This document shows positions 25,494 to 34,394 of a DNA stretch of 64,000 bases, piece after piece. Numbering within the stretch: position 1 is the first letter of the stretch; each line of letters begins with the position of its first letter. A model generated the notes under the pieces. The model had not been told where the DNA came from, ran no database searches, and saw only the letters and a list, made by a program, of their open reading frames with translations. Position numbers and translations under genes: made by a program. Source of the DNA: UBA7485 sp050945075 (GTDB taxonomy: Bacteria > Bacillota > Clostridia > Eubacteriales > Eubacteriaceae); the NCBI GenBank assembly GCA_050945075.1, contig JBMNSG010000001.1, positions 18,882 through 82,881 on the forward strand, given 5' to 3'.

Positions 25494-26865
25494 TCCGACG
25501 GGTTCTGCGCAGACTGGAAGAAAAAGAACAGAAGCTGCCAGTCGGAAAGAGAGTGGCAGAAAACAGACGAAACAGGATAAACGGGGTAAAACCGGGACGG
25601 CCCGTAAAAATACAGCCGGCAGTACAGGAACGGCAAATCAAAAAAAACGCTCTCAGCGCAGTGATGTCTGGGGGAGAATGACGTGGCGGGGTTATCCACT
25701 CGACCGCCCTTTTCTGATTACACTGTTATGCCTTGTCGGAATCGGACTGCTCATGGTTTTCTCTGCCAGTATGTACACATCGGTTAACAACGGTGACAGT
25801 GGTTATTCATCATTTGTAAAACAGGGATTGTTTGCCTGCCTCGGTGTTTTAGTCATGCTGGTGATCAGTTGTATGAATTTTCGTGTTTTCAACGATTTTA
25901 ACAAGTTGAAATGGGCGTTGATTATTGTAGGCGGACTGCTGGCGCTGGTACTGGTACCGGGAATCGGGATTAAGGTTAATGATGCGAGACGCTGGCTCGG
26001 ATACGGGTCCCTGACTTTTCAGCCTTCAGAGCTGGCTAAAATAATCGGGATCATGTATCTGGCTTCTCTGATTACAACCTATCCGGAACGGATCACCAAC
26101 TGGAAGGATCTTATTATATGGGTTTTTTTGCCAATGCTGGCTGTCTGCGGTCTGACAGCGATGGAACCGTCTCTGTCAGCGGCTATGGCTATTGCTGTGG
26201 GCATGATGGCAGTGCTGTGGTTCGGGATGCTGAACAAGAGGTTTATTACGCCGGTTGTACTGGTGGGACTGGGCATTGTCGGAGCACTTATACTTGCTGA
26301 AAGCTGGCGGTGGCAGAGAATTCTGGCCATGTTCTCACAGTCGACGGTGAATTATCAGATAAAGCAGTCACTAGTCGCTTTCGGCTCCGGCGGCTTGTTC
26401 GGAGTTGGTCTCGGAAACGGGAAGCAGAAGCTTTTGTTTCTGCCGGAGCTTGCCAATGACTTTATTTTTGCCAATATCGGTGAAGAATTCGGTCTGGTGG
26501 GCTGCCTGATCGTGCTGGGCCTTTACGGCTATCTGATCTACCGGGGCTTCCGGATTGCATTCGCATGCAAGAACAAGTTCGGGCAGTTATATACCTGCAG
26601 TGTCATGACACTGCTGGGATTCCAGGTTTTTGTTAATATCGGGGTTGCCATCAGCGCACTTCCTGTAACAGGCATGGCTCTGCCGTTTATCAGTTACGGG
26701 GGTACTTCGATTGTTGTACTTTTCGCAATGATGGGGCCCATTATGAATATTTCCCGGACTGTTTCGATTCCGGGAAAACGTATCAGGCTGTTTAACAGAA
26801 CAGTCAGTCAGAAGAAGAAACGGAAAAAGCGTCATGGGACGCAGACAGAAAGGGGTACGCAGTGA
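25441..26865 (+). CDS. ftsW: Peptidoglycan glycosyltransferase FtsW (SEDS family) with basic N-terminal extension
   Basis: SEDS polymerase partner of the septal PBP, joining lipid II units. The membrane core (about ten helices) begins after the segment LDRPFLITLLCLVGIGLLM and contains RRWLGYGSLTFQPSELAKI and the C-terminal GMALPFISYGGTS loop. Before the first helix is an 85-90 residue Arg/Lys/Ser/Thr/Gly-rich cytoplasmic extension encoded partly inside the murD end. Possible starts are GTG 25414, ATG 25441, GTG 25453 and ATG 25678; none has an ideal ribosome-binding site. I report ATG 25441. The core call is firm; the start is not. Confidence 0.9.
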   Translation: MRSEVTNSGSSRSASRNNPTGSAQTGRKRTEAASRKESGRKQTKQDKRGKTGTARKNTAGSTGTANQKKRSQRSDVWGRMTWRGYPLDRPFLITLLCLVGIGLLMVFSASMYTSVNNGDSGYSSFVKQGLFACLGVLVMLVISCMNFRVFNDFNKLKWALIIVGGLLALVLVPGIGIKVNDARRWLGYGSLTFQPSELAKIIGIMYLASLITTYPERITNWKDLIIWVFLPMLAVCGLTAMEPSLSAAMAIAVGMMAVLWFGMLNKRFITPVVLVGLGIVGALILAESWRWQRILAMFSQSTVNYQIKQSLVAFGSGGLFGVGLGNGKQKLLFLPELANDFIFANIGEEFGLVGCLIVLGLYGYLIYRGFRIAFACKNKFGQLYTCSVMTLLGFQVFVNIGVAISALPVTGMALPFISYGGTSIVVLFAMMGPIMNISRTVSIPGKRIRLFNRTVSQKKKRKKRHGTQTERGTQ

Positions 26866-27992
26866 AAATACTGATAGCTGCAGGAGGCACCGGAGGACAT
26901 ATTTATCCGGGACTTTCCATCGGCCAGAAACTGCGGGAAAATCATCCCGATGCCGAAATTATTTTTATCGGAAGTCATGTCGGAATGGAAAAGGATATCG
27001 TTCCGAAGTACGGCTTTCCGCTGGAATTGATCCGGGCCCGCGGATTTGAACGCGGATTTTCAAAAGAAACACTGGAGGCGGTCGTCGGCCTTTTCGAGAG
27101 CAGGCGTGACGCGAAAGAGCTGATCAGAAAGCATAAGCCGGATCTGATTATTGCTACCGGCGGCTTCACAGGCGCTATGCTCCTGAAGGAAGCGCAGCGC
27201 TGCCGGATTCCGAATATGATTCACGAACAGAATGCTTATCCGGGCCGGAGCAACCGGCTCACAGGCAGACATGCGGACCGGATCGGAGTGGCTTTCACCG
27301 AAGCAGAGCAGTATTTCCCGGAAAATAAGACCTTTCTCTGCGGCAATCCTGTCAGAGAAAGCTTTGTCAATCCAGACAGGAAAGCAGCCAGGAAAAAACT
27401 GGGCCTGGCGGATAACGAACAGTTTATTGTGGTGATGGGCGGCTCGCAGGGAGCGGTCAGCATTAACAGCAATGCTGCGGAAAGTGTTGTAAACTTTACG
27501 GAGAATCCGGGCGGAGAGATTCTGTCCTGGAAACTGCTCACCGGTAAAGGTCAGGATGAAGCGGTTCGCTCGTATTTGTGTGAACGGCTGGGTAACGTTC
27601 CGGACAATGTATCGATCGAACCGTATTCTACGGAAATGGATACACTGCTTGCAGCTGCAGATCTTGCAGTCGGACGGGCCGGAGCCATGTCTGTTGCTGA
27701 ACTTTGTGCCTGCGGCGTTCCTTCCATTCTGATTCCCTATCCGCAGGCGGCCGGAGATCATCAGACCTTTAATGCCAGGGTGCTTGAAAATGCAGGAGCG
27801 GCGGTACTGATTCCGGATGCCCGGGTAACCGGACCGCTGCTTACAGAAACGATTCACAGTATTGTAACCGATCCGGATGTTCAGACAAAAATGTCGGAAG
27901 CGGCTGACAGTCTGAAAATAACGGATGCTGCGGACCGTTTTGCAGCAGAAGCGGATCGTCTTCTCGGTGGCGGGAATGCGGAAAAAGCGTAA
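26862..27992 (+). CDS. murG: Lipid II synthase (GlcNAc transferase MurG)
   Basis: Peripheral membrane GT28 enzyme adding GlcNAc to lipid I. 376 residues starting with GTG 26862 behind AAGGGG, overlapping the ftsW stop. Motifs: ILIAAGGTGGHIYPGLSI (G-loop 1), IATGGFTGAM (G-loop 2), HEQNAYPGRSNR, MGGSQGAVSIN (G-loop 3), and the nucleotide-binding RAGAMSVAELCACGVPSILIP with PQAAGDHQTFNA. Confidence 0.97.
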   Translation: MKILIAAGGTGGHIYPGLSIGQKLRENHPDAEIIFIGSHVGMEKDIVPKYGFPLELIRARGFERGFSKETLEAVVGLFESRRDAKELIRKHKPDLIIATGGFTGAMLLKEAQRCRIPNMIHEQNAYPGRSNRLTGRHADRIGVAFTEAEQYFPENKTFLCGNPVRESFVNPDRKAARKKLGLADNEQFIVVMGGSQGAVSINSNAAESVVNFTENPGGEILSWKLLTGKGQDEAVRSYLCERLGNVPDNVSIEPYSTEMDTLLAAADLAVGRAGAMSVAELCACGVPSILIPYPQAAGDHQTFNARVLENAGAAVLIPDARVTGPLLTETIHSIVTDPDVQTKMSEAADSLKITDAADRFAAEADRLLGGGNAEKA

Positions 27993-28770
27993 ACTCAGTG
28001 CCCGCGAACAGCGGAAAAAGGATCTGAAGAAGACACGGAGAAAAAATATACTCCGCAGAACCGTCCTGATCCTGATCTGCGCGGCAGCACTGGGTATGAT
28101 CGGTTATTGTTTCGTATCGGCGCTCAATTCCGGCGTTTTCAATGTTAAAACCATTGAGGTTGAAGGAACGGAAATTATACCGGCTCAGACGATCATCAGT
28201 GAATCGGGTATCAAAGAAGGAGACAATATTTTTCTGGTCAATGCCAATGAAGCCAGCGGCAATATCAGTGAGAATCTGATGACCCGCAAACTGATTGTCA
28301 GAAAAGTGATGCCGGATAAAATAGTGATCAGTGTTCAGGAAAAACCCGTTTTGTTTGCCGTCAGTGATAATGGTCAGATCTGTTATTTCGGGGATGATCT
28401 GGAACTGATCACCAGAAGCGAGTACCTGACCAAATCAGATGTTCCGCTTATTTCCGGACTCAATTCCTACCAGATTTCCGGCATTGGTGATAAGATAACA
28501 GCAGAGCCTGCTTACAAATTTGACAATATCGTTAATATGCTCAAAACTTTTGAGTCAAACGGTCTTTTAAACAGGATTTCGGAGATCTCTCTTCAGCAGG
28601 ATAATACCTACCGGATCATAACCAAGGACAATACAGTCATTACGGTTAAGGATACGGATAATTTTGGAAATTATTTTGGATATATTAAAACAGTAATTGA
28701 GAATGGGGAGAGTAATCTGGATATAAATCTGAATGCCGGCAATAATCCGATACAGAAACCACGAAGCTGA
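27976..28770 (+). CDS. ftsQ: Cell division protein FtsQ/DivIB
   Basis: 264 residues from ATG 27976, which follows GGTGGCGGG and lies inside the last 17 bases of murG. A longer upstream frame lacks a ribosome-binding site. A very basic cytoplasmic tail (RKKRKLSAREQRKKDLKKT), one membrane helix (about 27-50), then a POTRA domain (FNVKTIEVEGTEIIPAQTI) and an outer beta domain define this bitopic divisome protein. It ends the murF-led block. Confidence 0.92.
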   Translation: MRKKRKLSAREQRKKDLKKTRRKNILRRTVLILICAAALGMIGYCFVSALNSGVFNVKTIEVEGTEIIPAQTIISESGIKEGDNIFLVNANEASGNISENLMTRKLIVRKVMPDKIVISVQEKPVLFAVSDNGQICYFGDDLELITRSEYLTKSDVPLISGLNSYQISGIGDKITAEPAYKFDNIVNMLKTFESNGLLNRISEISLQQDNTYRIITKDNTVITVKDTDNFGNYFGYIKTVIENGESNLDINLNAGNNPIQKPRS

Positions 28771-28794
28771 ACAATAAAAAAACGAGATTTTAGG

Positions 28795-28800
28795 TATAAT
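28795..28800 (+). promoter_or_regulatory. Candidate -10 promoter element upstream of ftsZ
   Basis: TATAAT at 28795-28800 lies in the AT-rich 168-base gap between ftsQ and ftsZ. A TTGACA also occurs at 28871-28876, but without a well-spaced -10 box. ftsZ probably has its own promoter, though its exact place is unsure. Confidence 0.4.
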
Positions 28801-28938
28801 ACAAGCCTGATTCTTGAAATTTGAGTGATTTAAGGTTACACTGAAAAAGTCAAAATGCAATTCTTGTATATTGACAATTAATTATGGAAATAAATTTTTA
28901 TATAAATTAAAAGTTTGTTCGTTTACAGGAGGACCAAA

Positions 28939-30033
28939 GTGATTGAATTAGATGGCTACAATGATAATTTCGCCAAAATCCGAGTTGTCGGAGTAGGCGG
29001 CGGCGGAAATAATGCTGTTAACCGTATGATCGAATCCGGACTGAAGGGTGTGGATTTCATTTCTATGAATACGGATAATCAGGCATTGGCTCTTACGCTT
29101 GCTGAACAGCGGCTTCAGATTGGCGAAAAGACAACAGGCGGCCTTGGCGCGGGTGGTAATCCTGAAACCGGCATGAAATCGGCGGAAGAAAGTGCTGAAG
29201 CGATCAAAGAACTGATCGAAGGAACTGACCTTCTGTTTATTACAGCTGGTATGGGCGGCGGAACCGGTTCCGGTGCTGCTCCGATTATTGCGAAAATTGC
29301 CCGTGAAATGGGAATCCTCACAATCGGCGTTGTAACCAAGCCTTTCTCGTTTGAAGGTAAGGTTCGTATGCGCAATGCTCAGATTGCTTCCGGTTTCCTT
29401 CAGGATAATGTAGATGCTCTGGTTACAATCCCCAACGACAGACTTTTAAGAATGGCAGATAAATCGACATCTCTCAGAGATGCTTTCAAACTGGCTGATG
29501 ATGTTCTGCTTCAGGGTGTTAAATCAATTTCCGACCTGATCTCTATGCCTGGTCTGGTAAGCCTTGACTTTGCAGATGTCAAAACCATTATGCAGGATGC
29601 AGGTCTTGCTCATATGGGTGTCGGATTTGGTACAGGAGAAAACAGAGCGGAAGATGCTGCCAAAGCAGCTATTGAATCCCCGCTTCTGGAAACAGAAATT
29701 GACGGTGCAACCGGCGTACTGCTCAACATTACAGCAGGCGAAGATCTGTCACTGTTCGAAGTAGACCGTGCTGCTACCATCGCCCGTGAAGCTTCTGATG
29801 AAGATGCCAACGTTATTTTCGGTGCTACCATCGACGAAAGCCTTGGCGATTCCATTCAGGTTACTGTCATTGCCACAGGTTTCCTGCCGGCTGAAGAAGT
29901 CGAACAGAAACGTGCAGAACAGGCAAAGGCTCAGGCAAAGGCAGAACACGCTCAGAATCTGAAACAGAGCCAGAAGAGTCATAAATCCTATGACGGTGAA
30001 ATCAACATTCCCGGATTTCTGACCAGAGAATAA
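28939..30033 (+). CDS. ftsZ: Cell division GTPase FtsZ
   Basis: Tubulin-like GTPase forming the Z ring. I chose GTG 28939 because AGGAGG lies at 28927-28932 with 6-base spacing, and the encoded start (IELDGYNDNFAKIRVVGVGGGG) aligns with the family; an upstream ATG-less extension does not. 364 residues: GTP-binding GVGGGGNNAVNRM and GGGTGSGAAP, T7 loop DFADVKTIM, then a linker and the conserved C-terminal peptide (INIPGFLTRE) that binds FtsA/SepF-type partners. Its stop overlaps the nrdR ATG by one base. Confidence 0.97.
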   Translation: MIELDGYNDNFAKIRVVGVGGGGNNAVNRMIESGLKGVDFISMNTDNQALALTLAEQRLQIGEKTTGGLGAGGNPETGMKSAEESAEAIKELIEGTDLLFITAGMGGGTGSGAAPIIAKIAREMGILTIGVVTKPFSFEGKVRMRNAQIASGFLQDNVDALVTIPNDRLLRMADKSTSLRDAFKLADDVLLQGVKSISDLISMPGLVSLDFADVKTIMQDAGLAHMGVGFGTGENRAEDAAKAAIESPLLETEIDGATGVLLNITAGEDLSLFEVDRAATIAREASDEDANVIFGATIDESLGDSIQVTVIATGFLPAEEVEQKRAEQAKAQAKAEHAQNLKQSQKSHKSYDGEINIPGFLTRE

Positions 30034-30488
30034 TGCGCTGCCCTTTTTGCGGAAGTACAGACAGCCGCGTTCTGGACTCAAGGCCCGTGGAAGACGAAAA
30101 CGCAATTCGCAGGAGACGTGAATGCCAGAACTGCGGAAAGCGCTTTACGACATGGGAAAAAACAGAAGTAATACCGCTTACTGTCGTTAAAAAAGACGGT
30201 GCGCGTGTTCCGTTTGACAGTAATAAAATAATGACAGGTGTCATGAAAGCCTGTTATAAACGCTCGATCCCTGTCGAACTGCTCAGAAGTGAAGTCAGCA
30301 GGCTCGAACAGGAACTGAATCAGAGCGGTGAAAATGAAATCAGCTCCGCCTATATCGGAGAAAAGGTAATGGATATGCTCAAGGGAATCGATCAGATTGC
30401 CTACGTCCGTTTTGCCTCGGTATACAGGGAGTTTAAAGATGCAGAATCGTTTATGGACGAGCTGCGTCAGCTTTTGGAAAAGGCCTGA
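30033..30488 (+). CDS. nrdR: Transcriptional repressor NrdR
   Basis: Zinc-ribbon and ATP-cone repressor of ribonucleotide reductase genes. 151 residues: zinc ligands C3, C6, C31 and C34 (RCPFCGS, RRRECQNCGKRFTT), then an ATP-cone domain (VVKKDGARVPFDSNKIMTG). It senses dATP/ATP and binds NrdR boxes. It starts on the last base of the ftsZ stop, so it is co-transcribed with ftsZ; no NrdR target gene is in this window. Confidence 0.97.
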   Translation: MRCPFCGSTDSRVLDSRPVEDENAIRRRRECQNCGKRFTTWEKTEVIPLTVVKKDGARVPFDSNKIMTGVMKACYKRSIPVELLRSEVSRLEQELNQSGENEISSAYIGEKVMDMLKGIDQIAYVRFASVYREFKDAESFMDELRQLLEKA

Positions 30489-30494
30489 CAGTTT

Positions 30495-31022
30495 ATGATG
30501 GATCAAACAGAAACAAGGATTTCTGAAAAAGAAATATATGACGGAAGAATTGTCCGTTTTCATGTAGATGAAATACGTCTGCCCAATGATGGCGAAGCCT
30601 CACGCGAGGTCGTGGACCATCTCCCGGGTGTATCAATTCTTACTGTAAAAGACGGCTGCTTTTATTTTGTCAAGCAGTTCAGATATGCGGTTCACAAACT
30701 GATGACCGAAATTCCGGCCGGACTGATTGATCCCGGCGAAACTCCGAAAGAAGCGGCGATCCGGGAACTTCAGGAAGAAGTCGGACTGAAACCGCGTAAA
30801 CTCGAGTATTTGTGCAGTATCCAGCCTTCACCGGGTTTTCTGGATGAAGAACATACAATATTTATGGCTGACGAGTTTACAGAAAATAAATTAGACGAGG
30901 ACGATGACGAGTTTCTTCAGGTTGTCCGGATTCCGATCCGAACCGCCCGTATGCTTTTTAAGCACGGTTATTTTGAAGATGCCAAAACAGTTTGCGCCCT
31001 GGGTTATTATTTCAGCAGATAA
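30495..31022 (+). CDS. NUDIX hydrolase, ADP-ribose pyrophosphatase type
   Basis: 175 residues with a complete Nudix box (GETPKEAAIRELQEEVGLKP, near residues 79-98) and the preceding AGLIDPGE segment, as in ADP-ribose pyrophosphatases such as NudF. It would hydrolyse ADP-ribose to AMP and ribose 5-phosphate in the cytoplasm. Two adjacent ATGs start it (30495, 30498), six bases after nrdR. A strong terminator follows. Confidence 0.9.
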   Translation: MMDQTETRISEKEIYDGRIVRFHVDEIRLPNDGEASREVVDHLPGVSILTVKDGCFYFVKQFRYAVHKLMTEIPAGLIDPGETPKEAAIRELQEEVGLKPRKLEYLCSIQPSPGFLDEEHTIFMADEFTENKLDEDDDEFLQVVRIPIRTARMLFKHGYFEDAKTVCALGYYFSR

Positions 31023-31029
31023 GAATATT

Positions 31030-31056
31030 GGTGACCGTAGACGGTCACCTTTTTTT
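31030..31056 (+). terminator. Intrinsic terminator after the NUDIX gene
   Basis: GGTGACCG (31030-31037) pairs with CGGTCACC (31042-31049) over a 4-base loop, followed by seven T. It ends the ftsZ-nrdR-NUDIX transcript. Confidence 0.92.
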
Positions 31057-31088
31057 ATACGGGACATTTACGAAAAATACGGGAGATT

Positions 31089-32378
31089 ATGACAGAACAT
31101 TTTATTTTTTCAGGCCATGATACGACTGATCTGGCTGCAAGATTCGGCACGCCGCTTTATGTATTCAGCGAGGATATTTTTCTGGAACGCGCACAATCGC
31201 TCAAAGATGCCTTCAATAAAACCGGTGCGGATTATGAAATCAATTTTGCCGGCAAGTCTTTCCTGAATATGGCAGTCTGCAGACTGGTTGAAAAAGCCGG
31301 AATTTCACTGGATACTGCCAGTGGCGGCGAGCTGTTTACAGCTCTTAGTGCCGGTTTTAATCCGGCAAAAATCACGCTGCACGGCAATAACAAAACCGAA
31401 AAAGAATTAAAAGAAGCGCTGGAAGCAGGAGCAGGCCGCATTGTTGTCGATTCCGCTGATGAACTGGAACGCCTGGACAGACTTACCAGAGAAACCGGCA
31501 TTAACGCCCGGATTCTTTTCAGAATCAACCCGGGTGTGGACGCGCACACCAATGAACTGATCAATACCGGCAAGACAGATACCAAGTTCGGGATCCCGCT
31601 CGAGGATGCCAGAGAACTTATCCTGACAACCCGGGAAATGCCGGGAGTTGAAACGATCGGCCTGCATGCCCATATAGGCTCTCAGGTTACCGATGAGGAG
31701 TGTTTTGTTGCAGAAGCGGATATTATGTCCGGGCTTTACAGCGAGCTGCTTACAGAGGGCCTGCCGCTTTGTGAACTGAATCTGGGCGGTGGCTTCGGAA
31801 TTGCCTACAGACCCGGAGATGCTTCATTCGATCCGGCGACTTATATTCCGAGAATGGTGGAACGGATCCGGAAGATTTTCCAGTTAAAGGGTATAGAAAT
31901 GCCCAGACTGATGATTGAACCCGGTCGTTTCTTAAGCGCAGAAGCCGGAATTACACATTATACAGTCGGAACACGTAAAAATATCAGGGGAGTCAGAACC
32001 TACGTTACAGTAGACGGGGGAATGGCTGATAATCCAAGGCCGGCTCTGTACGGAGCAGAATACGACGCGGTGATCTGCAACAGGGAAATGACTCCGGAAA
32101 ACAGCAGAGCTGTACGTGTTTCAGGAAATGCCTGCGAAACAGATACATTGATTTCTGACATAAAGCTGGCAGATCCCCGTCCCGGAGACCTTCTGGCTGT
32201 CAGACATACCGGTGCTTATAATTACACCATGGCCAGCAATTACAACAGACTGCCCAGACCTGCGGTTGTCCTGCTTTCAGGCGAACGTTCAGACATCATT
32301 GTCGAACGTGAAACCTATGAAGACCTGATTGCACAGGACAGAATTCCGGACTGGCTGGAACAACAGAAAAAGGACTGA
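31089..32378 (+). CDS. lysA: Diaminopimelate decarboxylase
   Basis: PLP enzyme making L-lysine from meso-diaminopimelate. 429 residues of the alanine racemase-fold decarboxylase family: the PLP lysine lies in YEINFAGKSFLN (about K55), with HGNNKTEKELKEAL, GLHAHIGSQ, ELNLGGGFGI, MIEPGRFLSA and the C-terminal GNACETDTLISD (active-site Cys) and GAYNYTMASNYN. The protein is of usual length. Start behind GGGAG at 31080-31084. Confidence 0.95.
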   Translation: MTEHFIFSGHDTTDLAARFGTPLYVFSEDIFLERAQSLKDAFNKTGADYEINFAGKSFLNMAVCRLVEKAGISLDTASGGELFTALSAGFNPAKITLHGNNKTEKELKEALEAGAGRIVVDSADELERLDRLTRETGINARILFRINPGVDAHTNELINTGKTDTKFGIPLEDARELILTTREMPGVETIGLHAHIGSQVTDEECFVAEADIMSGLYSELLTEGLPLCELNLGGGFGIAYRPGDASFDPATYIPRMVERIRKIFQLKGIEMPRLMIEPGRFLSAEAGITHYTVGTRKNIRGVRTYVTVDGGMADNPRPALYGAEYDAVICNREMTPENSRAVRVSGNACETDTLISDIKLADPRPGDLLAVRHTGAYNYTMASNYNRLPRPAVVLLSGERSDIIVERETYEDLIAQDRIPDWLEQQKKD

Positions 32379-32479
32379 AATATTTCCGACAGGGATTCGG
32401 GCGCTTTCGATTCATTCTACAATGATCGGACAGAAATCCCCGGATTGCTGTAACTGCCGGAACCTGGAAAAGGAAAATA

Positions 32480-33118
32480 ATGACAAATTTTACTAGCGCA
32501 TCCTACTGGATGCAGATGCTGTTAAGTCTGCCGGGCATCATCACGGCAATCACGTTTCATGAAATGGCTCACGGATATGCAGCAGAAGCGATGGGGGATG
32601 ACACAGCCAGACTGGCCGGACGTCTTTCCATGAATCCTCTGCGGCATCTGGATCCGATCGGATTTCTCTCCATGCTGATTTTTCATTTCGGATGGGCGAA
32701 ACCGGTACCTGTCAACCCCATGAAATTCAAAGACAGACGCAAGGGTATGATTCTGGTAGCCCTCTCCGGATGCCTGACCAACCTGCTTCTCGGCTTTATC
32801 TCGATGGCTGCCATGTTCGCCACCATCGGCCTGAATAATACCTATCTGATGCAGATCCTGATGTACATGACCATGTATAATATCATGTTCGGTGTTTTCA
32901 ACCTGCTTCCGATTCCCCCGCTTGACGGTTCGGATGTGCTGGCAGAATTTCTGCCTTACAAAGCACGGATGAGTTATCTGCGCTTTGGACGCTACGGAAT
33001 GGTTCTGCTGCTGGGTATGATGATGCTGGGCTTGTTCGGTTATATCATCAGCCCTGTTGTCAACTGGATATACAATCTGTACGCAGTGATTCTTAACGGT
33101 ATTTTCGGTTTATTCTGA
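32480..33118 (+). CDS. Site-2-protease-like M50 membrane metalloprotease
   Basis: 212 residues with four to five hydrophobic helices. The zinc motif HEMAHG (near residues 29-34, inside the first helices) and the second ligand region NLLPIPPLDGSDV (NPxPPLDG type) define the rhomboid-sized YwhC/M50B family. Substrates of these small members are unknown. It overlaps scpA by one base (the terminal A of TGATG context), so it belongs to the scpAB transcript. Confidence 0.92.
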   Translation: MTNFTSASYWMQMLLSLPGIITAITFHEMAHGYAAEAMGDDTARLAGRLSMNPLRHLDPIGFLSMLIFHFGWAKPVPVNPMKFKDRRKGMILVALSGCLTNLLLGFISMAAMFATIGLNNTYLMQILMYMTMYNIMFGVFNLLPIPPLDGSDVLAEFLPYKARMSYLRFGRYGMVLLLGMMMLGLFGYIISPVVNWIYNLYAVILNGIFGLF

Positions 33119-33867
33119 TGGATATCAGAGTCGGCGAGTTTGAAGGACCACTCGATCTGCTTCTGCATCTGATTGCCGAGCATAAAATAGATATTCTTGA
33201 TCTTCCGATCGCTGAGATTACCGGACAGTATCTGCAGGTAATCCGGAGCTGGCAGGCATTTGATATGGATATTGCCTCTGAATTTGTACTCATGGCAGCA
33301 CGTCTTCTGGAAATTAAATCCAGGATGATGCTTCCAAAGCCGAGAATCCAGAAGGAGGAGGAGGATCCGCGTGCAGAACTGGCGGCTCAGCTGCTGCAGT
33401 ATTCTGCAGTCCGGCGGATTGCTGTCTGGCTGATGGCGCAGGAGGAACAGACCGTCTGTTCCTATACAAAAGATCCGGAATACCTTCCGGATCTGGAGAG
33501 CGGGATTATACCGGAATTCGGCCTGGAGGAACTGGCGGATGCGATCAGGCGCCTGACCGAACAGGAAAAGAAACCTGACCGCAGAACCGAACACATCGTT
33601 CTGGAAGAGTTTACGGTAGATGAAAAAAAGGACCTCCTGAGAAAGCACCTTCAGTTCAGTCAGACGGTGCTTTTTAACAGTCTGTTTCCGGAAGGACATG
33701 CCAGAAATCCAGAAGAGGTTGCTGTTACGCTGCTGGCGGTACTGGAAATGTTCAAGACCGGAGAGATTGATTTTCTACAGGAGGGACTTCACTGTGACAT
33801 CCGAATATCAAAACGAGAAGATGGATTTTCTGATTCGGAACGAGACCAGGATCATCGGTCTGCTTGA
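33118..33867 (+). CDS. scpA: Segregation and condensation protein A
   Basis: Kleisin that bridges the SMC heads in the condensin complex organising the chromosome. 249 residues: the N-terminal EGPLDLLLHLIAEHKIDILDLPI motif (split here for length: EGPLDLLLHLIAEHK then IDILDLPI) and a C-terminal winged helix. It starts on the last base of the protease gene and overlaps scpB by 74 bases. Confidence 0.95.
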   Translation: MDIRVGEFEGPLDLLLHLIAEHKIDILDLPIAEITGQYLQVIRSWQAFDMDIASEFVLMAARLLEIKSRMMLPKPRIQKEEEDPRAELAAQLLQYSAVRRIAVWLMAQEEQTVCSYTKDPEYLPDLESGIIPEFGLEELADAIRRLTEQEKKPDRRTEHIVLEEFTVDEKKDLLRKHLQFSQTVLFNSLFPEGHARNPEEVAVTLLAVLEMFKTGEIDFLQEGLHCDIRISKREDGFSDSERDQDHRSA

Positions 33868-34393
33868 AAGCATTCTTTTCGCAGCGGGTGAACCGGTTGT
33901 TGTTGCAGAAATTTCTGCTGCACTGAATATTCCCGCCGATCAGCTTGAAAACAGTATAGACAGCCTTGAAAAGCTCCTTGAATGTGAAGACCGGGGCATT
34001 CGGCTGGTGAGGACAGGGAACAGCATCAGCCTGGCTACCAAGACGGAAAACTATCCTCAGATCGCGGCAGTGCTGGGAAGAAGCCGCAAGCGGACACTGA
34101 CCCGGGCAGCTTCTGAAGTACTGGCTGTGATTGCCTACAGACAGCCTGTCACCCGTGTCGATATCGATCAGATCCGCGGTGTCGGCAGTGCCGGCTCTCT
34201 TCAGAGACTGCTGGATGCCGGACTCATTGAAGAATGCGGCAGGCTGGAAGCGCCGGGAAGACCATGGCTTTACCGGACAACTGACGTTTTTCTCAGAACA
34301 GCGGGTATTGAAAGATTAGAAGATCTTCCGGAGTGGAAAGATTTCTGCGTTCCGGAAGAAGACAATACAGGCAGTGATCAGGAAGAGAATTGA
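33794..34393 (+). CDS. scpB: Segregation and condensation protein B
   Basis: Winged-helix partner binding ScpA in the SMC complex. I chose GTG 33794 (200 residues), with AGGAGG at 33779-33784 and 9-base spacing; the longer frame upstream merely runs through scpA. Signatures: LLESILFAAGEPV at the N-terminus and EVLAVIAYRQPVTRVDIDQIRGV in the second winged helix. The long overlap with scpA suggests coupled translation. Confidence 0.94.
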   Translation: MTSEYQNEKMDFLIRNETRIIGLLESILFAAGEPVVVAEISAALNIPADQLENSIDSLEKLLECEDRGIRLVRTGNSISLATKTENYPQIAAVLGRSRKRTLTRAASEVLAVIAYRQPVTRVDIDQIRGVGSAGSLQRLLDAGLIEECGRLEAPGRPWLYRTTDVFLRTAGIERLEDLPEWKDFCVPEEDNTGSDQEEN

Positions 34394-34394
34394 T

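Noticed and set aside
28871..28876. TTGACA before ftsZ as part of a full promoter
   Set aside because: No -10-like hexamer lies 16-18 bases downstream, so I only list the other TATAAT as a candidate.
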